NCBI GenBank assembly: GCA_964502665.1
Contig: CAZCXP010000141.1
Location: 1-6,423 of the forward strand
DNA: 6,423 nucleotides
Direction: 5' to 3'
From: SOKG01 sp964502665
GTDB lineage: Bacteria > Chloroflexota > Dehalococcoidia > SZUA-161
Shown: piece after piece, positions 1 through 5,563 of the stretch
Position numbering within the stretch: the stretch's first letter is position 1
How the letters are laid out: every line of letters starts with the position of its first letter
The notes under the pieces: model-generated
What the model saw: the letters and a program-made list of their open reading frames with translations, nothing else
The model's database searches: none
What the model was told of the DNA's origin: nothing
Program-made: the position numbers and the translations under genes

Positions 1-51
1 CACTGCCTCCAGTGTGAAGTGGTATTTGGCGATGCGGAGTTTGTCGAGCAT
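1..51 (-). CDS. cas6: Probable Cas6 pre-crRNA endoribonuclease, first 17 codons only (cut by window edge)
   Basis: On the minus strand an ATG at 51-49 opens a frame that runs off the left edge and reads MLDKLRIAKYHFTLEAV. The pattern of a short charged start followed by Y-x-F-x-L-x-A resembles the first beta strand of the RAMP fold at the N-terminus of bacterial Cas6 proteins, which cut the pre-crRNA within the repeats. The gene starts 48 nt after the TIR-SAVED stop codon, on the same strand, in a type III locus where a cas6 is expected. The ribosome binding site is weak (an AAGAAAG tract directly before the ATG). An in-frame TTG at about 66 could add five residues; a TGA lies just upstream of it. 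Only 17 residues are visible, so another RAMP protein such as Csm5 cannot be excluded. The assignment rests on resemblance and context. Confidence 0.55.
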   Translation of the reverse strand, partial: MLDKLRIAKYHFTLEAV

Positions 52-99
52 GGCTTTCTTATCCAATCAGGTCAAGGGTACTGTTTGGAATGATGATGG

Positions 100-1311
100 T
101 CACACCAGCATAAAAGAGGGTACGTATGTCAAGCGCTCCTTGTCATACTCATACAACTGTATCGGGCCACAGGCGTTGAGCTGATGTCCCAATAGAACGG
201 CCAAGCCTATTGGCACAGCAGCAAACAGATGGGTCCGCAAGGCACGCCGCTCATCCCGAATGCACCGAATTGCCTTTGCCGCCTGAACCGCCATGCTCAA
301 CGCCTGTTGGGCATCGGCGACACTCTCCCGCCCACACCCCACGCGAGGTTGCAGAGTGACGCGAGCCCGGAACGCTTCCCCACGCGCTTGCACAAAACGA
401 TCCACGTCACGGGAAATGTCATGGGCAACAGACAGTTGCACCGCCAGGTCTTCCGATCCTATCGAACCACCTGTCTCCGCAACTGTCAAAGGGTTGTCAG
501 ATGCAGGAATCACTTCCGTACCCCACACCTCTCCATTCTGTTCCACCGTGAGTTGAAAACCGGTTGGGTCTCTAAAAGCAAAACCGAGGGCAAGCCCTGC
601 CGAGATATGGGCCTTGGCACGAACGTGTACCGATCGCAGCCCCCATTTAGATGCTACGGTTTCCCTTATACTTTTCAAGGCAGGCAATAAGGTCGCGGAG
701 CAATCCAAGGCGGAAGGCGCAATCCGCCCCTTGAAAAAGGGACGCCAATCCAAATCCAAGTCTGCTTCTGTTGGGCGAGCCGTATACTGGCGAGTATGTA
801 GATCGAGAACTGGCTGACGACTCGGATCGGCTTTGAACATAGGTGCCCGACGTTCCAGCGAACCCTCCAACACCTGGCGAGCCGCGCTGCCCAATGAAGT
901 TCTAAACTCTTCGGAGTCTCCTGATATATCGGCCGGAATCATAACACCATGAAAGATCGTAATGTCACGCCCGGTCTGGGACATGGTGGCCGCGCCGACC
1001 TGGGGTATGGCTACTCCTCGAAAAACTGGAATGATGGTAAACTGACGATCCCATCTCCATTGATCCAGGGCCGCTTGGAGCTCCACGCGCATGACATACT
1101 CAGATTGCAGGCTTTCCGGCGTCAGGTAGACCAAGAAAGATTCACACTCCTCCGCGAGGGCTGCTCGGATTTGCTCCTCGGTCGGCCGTCCTGGAGCCAG
1201 GTCACTCACGTCTTGCCACAAGCGAAGTCCCCGCGCTTTCAGCTCCCCAGCCAATGTGATGACTTCATCCAGGTTCTGGCGACTGTAGCTGATGAATGTC
1301 TTTGCTTGCAC
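100..1311 (-). CDS. TIR-SAVED effector: cyclic-oligonucleotide-activated NADase
   Basis: This 403-residue protein has an N-terminal TIR domain (about residues 4-100) and a C-terminal SAVED domain (about 193-403). TIR hallmarks are FISYS at 6-10, the LWQDVSDLAPG box at 31-41, and a Glu at 77 (in YVMRVEL) where TIR NADases carry the catalytic acid. SAVED hallmarks include HISAGLALGFAF near 235 and the conserved end H-x-F-A-A-V-P-x-G-L-A-V-L-L-G-H-x-L-N at 361-379, then QLYEYD at 385-390. In CBASS defence, TIR-SAVED proteins bind cyclic trinucleotide, assemble into filaments and degrade NAD+. Here the signal would come from Cas10, as inference. I chose the GTG at 1311-1309: it has a strong AGGAGG six bases upstream and sits just before the first TIR strand. 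An in-frame ATG at 1359 would add 16 poorly conserved residues and overlap this ribosome binding site. The hydrophobic stretch near the C-terminus belongs to the SAVED core and is not a membrane segment. Confidence 0.9.
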   Translation of the reverse strand: MQAKTFISYSRQNLDEVITLAGELKARGLRLWQDVSDLAPGRPTEEQIRAALAEECESFLVYLTPESLQSEYVMRVELQAALDQWRWDRQFTIIPVFRGVAIPQVGAATMSQTGRDITIFHGVMIPADISGDSEEFRTSLGSAARQVLEGSLERRAPMFKADPSRQPVLDLHTRQYTARPTEADLDLDWRPFFKGRIAPSALDCSATLLPALKSIRETVASKWGLRSVHVRAKAHISAGLALGFAFRDPTGFQLTVEQNGEVWGTEVIPASDNPLTVAETGGSIGSEDLAVQLSVAHDISRDVDRFVQARGEAFRARVTLQPRVGCGRESVADAQQALSMAVQAAKAIRCIRDERRALRTHLFAAVPIGLAVLLGHQLNACGPIQLYEYDKERLTYVPSFMLV

Positions 1312-1314
1312 AGG

Positions 1315-1324
1315 CTCCCTCCTC
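1315..1324 (-). promoter_or_regulatory. Ribosome binding site deciding the GTG start of TIR-SAVED
   Basis: The minus strand reads GAGGAGGGAG, with AGGAGG at 1323-1318, six bases before the GTG at 1311. The in-frame ATG at 1359 has no comparable site, so translation most likely starts at the GTG. Confidence 0.8.
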
Positions 1325-1397
1325 AGATATTGTCGGCTCTCTGTGATTTCGCAGGGCAAGACCCTAACCTGGACAAGCCAGAACCAAAAGGCTTTTT

Positions 1398-1462
1398 GCC
1401 ACGAATTACACGAATTTTCACTAATTTTTCTTCTTTTCGTGTTAATTCGTGAAATTCGTGGC
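1398..1462. repeat. Long imperfect palindrome, probable dispersed extragenic repeat
   Basis: The arms are 27 bp each, 1398-1424 and 1436-1462, with an 11-nt loop (1425-1435). They match at 23 of 27 positions; mismatches pair 1408, 1417, 1418 and 1422. Each arm begins GCCACGAATT and contains a second CACGAATT, so the arm itself is a roughly 9-bp tandem motif. CTTTTT-type sequence flanks both arms (1392-1397 and, inverted, 1466-1472). Palindromes of this GCCACGAATT type occur widely as interspersed intergenic repeats in environmental bacterial genomes; this is from memory and was not searched. As RNA it would form a stable hairpin. It lacks a following T-run on the minus strand, so it is not a clear intrinsic terminator for the csm genes. 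Confidence 0.8.
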
Positions 1463-1521
1463 AGAGAAAAAGTGCATTCCGAAGTCCTTGCTCGTTGTGC
1501 AAGAATTTGATCGTTAAGGTA

Positions 1522-1607
1522 CTAAAGGTTTCGCTCAAGATTGTGTAAACAGCGTTTTTGCGCTAATAATGGCCCTTTTTCGCCAAATTCTGCACAAAAA
1601 CCTTTAG
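1522..1607. repeat. 86-bp segment with perfect 10-bp terminal inverted repeats
   Basis: CTAAAGGTTT at 1522-1531 is exactly inverted as AAACCTTTAG at 1598-1607. Inside lies a small hairpin, AGCG-tttttg-CGCT (1551-1564). A third CCTAAAGG copy sits at 1632-1639, overlapping the csm4 stop codon. The size and ends fit a small miniature inverted-repeat element or a structured RNA segment, but I see no clear target-site duplication (flanks GGTA and GGTC). Chance is possible for 10-bp arms in an AT-rich spacer. Confidence 0.4.
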
Positions 1608-1632
1608 GGTCTATGACTGACCACGCAAAATC

Positions 1633-2634
1633 CTAAAGGCCCATATTGTTACCGCCACCCGACGGCAGAACGATTGGTACAGCAAAGGCGTAGCCGTACT
1701 GCACGATGTCCTCGTGCTGGGGGTGGATACCCTCTACCATCCGCCCATAGAAATCCCTGGGATGGTCATCGCGGAAGGTTGCGCCGGCGGCCAGCATCAG
1801 CAAAGGAAACTTGAACGGCGAGATAGCGCTGCTGGAGGCAAACTCCTCCCCCAACTTGCCATACTTGACCAGCGTCTTGTAGTGACCTTCAAGAGGGTCA
1901 GCCTGGGCCGGTACGAAGTTGGAGAGGCTGACGAAACCGTTGGCGCCATCGGGCGCGGCAAAGTCGTCAAACGGCTCGAAGCTCTCTACCTTGAATCGTC
2001 CATACCCCGCCGATTTCTTGGCCCCGAAGCCCGCCAGGGCCATCCGCTCGAAGAGCTGGCTGGCGCGCTCCGCCCAGGCGTCATCCGCGGCCTTGAGGTA
2101 GATAGAGATCGGCACAGGCGTCTTCTTTCCTAGCGGATCTTTTTTAAGGTAAACGATCTCTTCAAGGTCGTACAGATTCCCAGCGGCTGCTTCTTCGGCT
2201 TCCGAGCCAGCAGTGGTGCCCGTCAGGCGGTTGATCAGGTTTTTGAGGACTGTACGGTCCTCGACTCTGGCCTCCTTTGGCCTCAGCAGCACCCTCTCGC
2301 CCCGGCAAATGGCGTTGAACTCTTCCAGATCCACGTGATGGATGCCCCTGCCCTGTCGCACCCTACGCATGGCGGCCACTTGATCCCGCTTGGGCGTCTC
2401 CAGGCCCGGAGGCAATTCGGGTGGCAGCACCGGACGGGGCAACAGGTCGCCAGGGAAACCGTTGGACAGGATCAGCGGCGGCTCTCCGGCCAGGAAAGGC
2501 GCCAGAAACTGGCCCAACGCCTCCTCACCCTCGTCGTAGCGCACCGTCCAACACAGGTGCCCAAAGATAGTATCCGACTGCCAGGCGGAGAGGGAGGCCG
2601 AGTCGAGGCTGAGCCTCACTCGGTATGTTTTCAT
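1633..2634 (-). CDS. csm4: Csm4, Cas5-like RAMP subunit of the type III-A complex
   Basis: Csm4 caps the crRNA 5' handle end of the Csm complex and holds Cas10. The 333 residues match the family in length and layout: an N-terminal RAMP strand followed by SDTIFG at 20-25, LPRPVLPP near 65-72, and a glycine-rich loop GFGAKKSAGYGRF at 202-214, equivalent to the GLGGKRSSGFGRF loop of streptococcal Csm4. Later come SLSNFVPAQ near 236-244, HYKTLVKYGKLG at 251-262 and a C-terminal strand YGYAFAVPIVLP at 313-324. The ATG at 2634 lies 3 nt after the csm3 stop. Only a modest GAGGT (2645-2649) precedes it, which suggests coupling to csm3 by reinitiation. The motif NLINRLTGTT at 132-141 echoes a similar motif in Csm3. 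The gene is GC-rich. It is followed by the 321-bp spacer, where csm5 would usually be. Confidence 0.88.
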   Translation of the reverse strand: MKTYRVRLSLDSASLSAWQSDTIFGHLCWTVRYDEGEEALGQFLAPFLAGEPPLILSNGFPGDLLPRPVLPPELPPGLETPKRDQVAAMRRVRQGRGIHHVDLEEFNAICRGERVLLRPKEARVEDRTVLKNLINRLTGTTAGSEAEEAAAGNLYDLEEIVYLKKDPLGKKTPVPISIYLKAADDAWAERASQLFERMALAGFGAKKSAGYGRFKVESFEPFDDFAAPDGANGFVSLSNFVPAQADPLEGHYKTLVKYGKLGEEFASSSAISPFKFPLLMLAAGATFRDDHPRDFYGRMVEGIHPQHEDIVQYGYAFAVPIVLPSGGGNNMGL

Positions 2635-2637
2635 TGT

Positions 2638-3273
2638 TCAGCTAACCTCGTATTCCAGCTTCACCTTGCCGTAGCCCCGGCTGCCGGAGCTGCCCAGGTA
2701 ATCCTGCTGGAGCAAGTCTAGGCCCTCTTCAATGAGCGACATGATCTGGCCCTCATTGTCGTCCTCAAAGAGGCGCACCGCTATCTCGAACTTGAACTTG
2801 GTATCAGCCGGGACGCGCTCAATGGTGCGGGGATGCTCCGCCGTGCCCGTGAGACGGTTGACGATGTTCTCGGTCTTGACCTCGGCGTAGAAGAGGCCCC
2901 TATCCTCCCGCGCCTTTTCCAGCCAGGCCTTCGATTCGTCGGTGAGAGCGGCATCGCGCACGAGGATGCGGGTGGGACCCAGTTTGTGACGAGGATTCTT
3001 GTGAGGGCCAAAGACCCGGCAGATCGGGCACTGGCCGCAGCCGCAGGGCTCCCCAGTGGGGCTCACCCTCCCGTGCTTTAGCTCCAAGAGCGAACGGACC
3101 TTGCCTTTGAGGGAGGAGCCGGGGATATAAGGCTCGTCAGTGATCGGATGGCGGATGATGGGGTTCTCCATCCCACCTATCTCAATGTTCTCCTGCGAGC
3201 CCCCGATGCGTAGGCCCGTCTCACAAGTGATGGTACCCTTGATGAGCCGGTAATCAGTGAGTTTTTTAGACAT
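2638..3273 (-). CDS. csm3: Csm3, Cas7-like backbone subunit of the type III-A complex
   Basis: Csm3 polymerises along the crRNA and normally cuts target RNA at 6-nt intervals. The 211 residues show the family's landmarks in order: TGLRIGG at 19-25, PYIPGSSLKGKVRSLLE at 48-64, a cysteine cluster CxCxxCxxC (C77, C79, C82, C85) that probably binds zinc, RVFG at 86-89, GPTRILVRDA at 99-108, ENIVNRLTGTA at 135-145, ERVPA at 152-156 and LGSSGSRGYGKV at 193-204. The Asp that cleaves RNA in streptococcal Csm3 (D33, in IGAIDSPVIKD) aligns with Glu36 in IGGMENPIIRHP. Cleavage may therefore be reduced, altered or retained. The ATG at 3273 has an AGGAGG (3286-3281) seven bases upstream. It overlaps the end of SIR2-HEAT by 8 nt and lies 3 nt before csm4. 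Confidence 0.95.
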   Translation of the reverse strand: MSKKLTDYRLIKGTITCETGLRIGGSQENIEIGGMENPIIRHPITDEPYIPGSSLKGKVRSLLELKHGRVSPTGEPCGCGQCPICRVFGPHKNPRHKLGPTRILVRDAALTDESKAWLEKAREDRGLFYAEVKTENIVNRLTGTAEHPRTIERVPADTKFKFEIAVRLFEDDNEGQIMSLIEEGLDLLQQDYLGSSGSRGYGKVKLEYEVS

Positions 3274-5509
3274 TGTTTGACCTCCTTAGTTGTTTCTCTT
3301 TGAGCCTTAGAATCTCGTGAAGCCTTCTCAGTTCCCCTTGAAGTTCACGCAGCTTTTTTTCCCCTCGCATTGCCTTGACGTCGGCGTAGAGTGCCTTCAC
3401 ATAGGCATGTTCATCAGTTTCCTGGTAGAGATCAATGCCCAGGATAATATTGGTCACCGTTTCGAAATCCCGGTTCTCCACAAGCGATTTCAGAGAGCGA
3501 GTCAGGCTTTCTATTCCAAAAGAGTCTGCTAACATCTGAGCTGCACGCAATTGGATTCTTTCGCAGTTATCAGTAAGACGCGCTCCAAGAATTGGCAATA
3601 ATTCATCATTGGGGCAAAAATACTCGATTCCCTCCAAGGCCATCAATCGTGCTTCTTCATCGGCTTCCAAGTCTTCCAGTGCTAACGTTAGCGCGTGCAT
3701 TCTTACACCAGGGAGTTCTGACACATTCATAAGAACTTGTACTGCCGAATACCTTGCTCTTTCAGCTTCAGCATATGCGCCGCCAGTAGCTCTAGTAGAG
3801 TCTGCTGAAACAATATCACTTAAAGCGTAGATTGCCTCCTCCCTGATTCTTGGATCTTCATCTTGTAAAATCTTGCCAAGAGCTTGAATTGCTCGTGTCG
3901 TCCTAATGTCGCCTAGATATTGGATTGCACGTATTCTTATCGGCGAATGAGCATCCATCGCCACTTGTTCAAGAGCAGTTACAGCTATCTCGTCCCCTAT
4001 TGTAGCTAGTACATCAATCGCTCGGTTAACAACTATCCTTAATTTGAAGGCTTCTGCTACGCACTGGGAAGCGCATCCTACCGGGATGCCCCGGAAATGC
4101 TCCAAGATGGTCTCCTGAGCTACTTCCTCCTCTGCAGTCAGCCTCGCTCCAAATACCTGTGCTACTGTATCGGGTGGTTTCAATCTGCACAAAGTAGTCA
4201 CAATGTTTTTAGATATTTCTTCAGCAGTCTCTATACGGGTGCACTCTTTGAGTTGATCAAAGAGGTAATCCACAACAATTGCCGGATCCAAGGCTATAAT
4301 GGCTTCAGAGGCAGCAAGTCTCACATCTATGTTGGCGTCCTTAAGCGATCCAAACAACTGCAGCAAGTCGGCTTCAGTAAATCCAAATTCTGAGAGTAGC
4401 TTTATAGAATTGTACCTGGCACAAGCCCTATCACTGCCTAACAAACTCCTAGCAACAGATGTAGCTTGCGTCTTGTCTCTAAGCTCATCAATCCAATGCG
4501 CAAACTCAGGCTCATCATAGAAGAGGGCCATCCCACTCCGCAGCATTAGTTCCTTTGCATCATCCCCCATCTCATCCTCAAGGGCTTCTCTCTGGCTGTT
4601 AATTAGCTGATAGTTCTCTATCGTCAGCAATATACCTGTAGCTTTCCAAACCTCTAATCCCTCTCTGAGCTTCCCCCGCGCTTTTTCTAAATCAGAGTTG
4701 ACCCATTCATTCACCTCCTCCAAAAATTTCAGCAAGTCTCCCTCTAGAAGCTCCACGTTATGCCTTTTTTCCCAGTAGCTTTTTTCTAACAGATCTACTT
4801 TGTCTTGAATTGCATAAGCTCGCTTTTGGAAAGGTCCCAAGTAATTTCTGATTCCGTTGTAGAGAACTCTGAACGTGCTATCTTCAAGGCTATAGCCTAT
4901 GAATATGACCGTATAATCGCGTAAATAAGTCCTCAATGCATCTGCCATCAACGAATCTTCGCCAAGAAAGCGAATTTGCTGGTAATAGTCATCCTCAGTT
5001 ATCACAACGTCACTACTCTTCGAGATACAGCCATGCATCTTGATAATGCATACCGAGGCATCTTTCGATATCCTTGTCTTATCCTTTGTGAGCACCTCAA
5101 TTCGTTCCTTAGGGTAAGCGCTTTCTAACAACCTGTCATAGTTAGTAGTTATGATCCTAGGGAAGTACTGATAGAGCTCAGCAATAATCCTATGGGCCTT
5201 CAATGGCTCCTTTACTTGGACAAATACCTGTTCAACATAGTGAATTAAGCTCTCAGGTCCTTCCTTATCCCTATAATACTGAGCGATCCGCTGGAGTGGC
5301 CAACAGCACTCCCCTTGGCTGCACTCGTTGTCTGAGTACCACTTACATTCCCTAATTGCACAGAGTCTCCCCCTAAGTGCCAAGTCGCGTGCCAACTGTG
5401 CACCTGTCGGCAATCCATTTGGGTCGTATGAGGAAACGGCGGCTCCTAGAAAAAGGACACAGCGTTTCTCACAAATGGTCTCAAGGAGCAAGGGATGTTC
5501 TTCAAGCAC
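3266..5509 (-). CDS. SIR2-domain NADase with HEAT-repeat C-terminus, embedded in the csm operon
   Basis: This is a 747-residue soluble protein. The SIR2 domain spans about residues 1-270: LFLGAAVS at 19-26 (nucleotide-binding glycine motif), TTNYD at 121-125 with N123, KMHG at 157-160 with the catalytic-type H159, ITEDDYY at 170-176 and FIGYSLED at 203-210. Anti-phage SIR2 proteins hydrolyse NAD+ using this Asn and His. A cysteine-rich stretch (C50, C55, C63, C68, C69) sits early in the domain. From about 350 to 700 there are alpha-helical HEAT-type repeats, clearest around 510-570 (for example SPIRIRAIQYLGDI and DPRIREEAIYALSDI). The last 35 residues are a charged, Leu/Arg/Lys/Glu-rich likely coiled coil. 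No CARF or SAVED sensor is recognisable. I chose the GTG at 5509, with AGGAGGAGGT just upstream (5527-5518). The gene is AT-richer than its neighbours (hand count 25 GC of 60 at 4381-4440), which suggests later insertion. It overlaps csm3 by 8 nt. The trigger is unknown. Confidence 0.88.
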   Translation of the reverse strand: MLEEHPLLLETICEKRCVLFLGAAVSSYDPNGLPTGAQLARDLALRGRLCAIRECKWYSDNECSQGECCWPLQRIAQYYRDKEGPESLIHYVEQVFVQVKEPLKAHRIIAELYQYFPRIITTNYDRLLESAYPKERIEVLTKDKTRISKDASVCIIKMHGCISKSSDVVITEDDYYQQIRFLGEDSLMADALRTYLRDYTVIFIGYSLEDSTFRVLYNGIRNYLGPFQKRAYAIQDKVDLLEKSYWEKRHNVELLEGDLLKFLEEVNEWVNSDLEKARGKLREGLEVWKATGILLTIENYQLINSQREALEDEMGDDAKELMLRSGMALFYDEPEFAHWIDELRDKTQATSVARSLLGSDRACARYNSIKLLSEFGFTEADLLQLFGSLKDANIDVRLAASEAIIALDPAIVVDYLFDQLKECTRIETAEEISKNIVTTLCRLKPPDTVAQVFGARLTAEEEVAQETILEHFRGIPVGCASQCVAEAFKLRIVVNRAIDVLATIGDEIAVTALEQVAMDAHSPIRIRAIQYLGDIRTTRAIQALGKILQDEDPRIREEAIYALSDIVSADSTRATGGAYAEAERARYSAVQVLMNVSELPGVRMHALTLALEDLEADEEARLMALEGIEYFCPNDELLPILGARLTDNCERIQLRAAQMLADSFGIESLTRSLKSLVENRDFETVTNIILGIDLYQETDEHAYVKALYADVKAMRGEKKLRELQGELRRLHEILRLKEKQLRRSNNV
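3281..3286 (-). promoter_or_regulatory. csm3 ribosome binding site inside the SIR2-HEAT coding sequence
   Basis: The minus strand has AGGAGG here, seven bases before the csm3 ATG. The same bases encode two arginines close to the SIR2-HEAT C-terminus (…RRSNNV-stop). Ribosomes finishing SIR2-HEAT would pass over and release right at the csm3 start, an arrangement typical of translational coupling. Confidence 0.8.
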
Positions 5510-5517
5510 TGCTACTG

Positions 5518-5527
5518 ACCTCCTCCT
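5518..5527 (-). promoter_or_regulatory. Ribosome binding site of SIR2-HEAT, supporting a GTG start
   Basis: The minus strand reads AGGAGGAGGT, eight bases before the GTG at 5509-5507. No in-frame ATG lies nearby upstream, and the SIR2 nucleotide-binding strand begins about 17 residues into the protein, as expected for the family. Confidence 0.75.
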
Positions 5528-5563
5528 AGCGGCATTACGGCTTTGAATGCCTTATAAAAGCAG

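Larger units (their letters stand above)
1312..1632. other. 321-bp spacer between csm4 and TIR-SAVED, no gene
   Basis: This is the only long non-coding stretch. It holds the TIR-SAVED ribosome binding site, a 65-bp palindromic repeat (1398-1462) and an 86-bp segment bounded by 10-bp inverted repeats (1522-1607). Short frames in both directions translate the repeats and have no ribosome binding sites, so I do not call them genes. I see no convincing sigma-70 promoter pair and no stem followed by a T-run on the minus strand. TIR-SAVED is therefore either co-transcribed with the csm genes through this spacer or driven by a promoter I cannot recognise. It is more AT-rich than the flanking genes. 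Confidence 0.75.

Noticed and set aside
160..240. Hydrophobic stretch near the TIR-SAVED C-terminus as a transmembrane helix
   Set aside because: The residues match the conserved SAVED core motif (VPIGLAVLLGHQLN), so a buried core strand or helix is the better explanation.
1311..1359. ATG at 1359 as the start of TIR-SAVED
   Set aside because: It adds 16 residues before the TIR domain, lacks a ribosome binding site, and the strong AGGAGG at 1323-1318 would lie inside it. The GTG at 1311 fits better.
229..1452. Several plus-strand open frames opposite TIR-SAVED
   Set aside because: They are antisense shadows, with Arg/Pro/Ser/Cys-rich translations, no family resemblance and no ribosome binding sites.
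1323..1538. Small minus-strand frame of 71 codons across the spacer
   Set aside because: Most of it translates the palindromic repeat, and it has no ribosome binding site. Repeats of this kind often produce such spurious short frames.
1530..1552. GTTTCGCTCAAGATTGTGTAAAC as a lone CRISPR repeat
   Set aside because: It has GTTT and AAAC ends but is only 23 nt, occurs once, and has no spacer-repeat periodicity nearby.
1551..1564. AGCG-loop-CGCT hairpin as a terminator
   Set aside because: The stem is only 4 bp and no T-run follows it on the minus strand.
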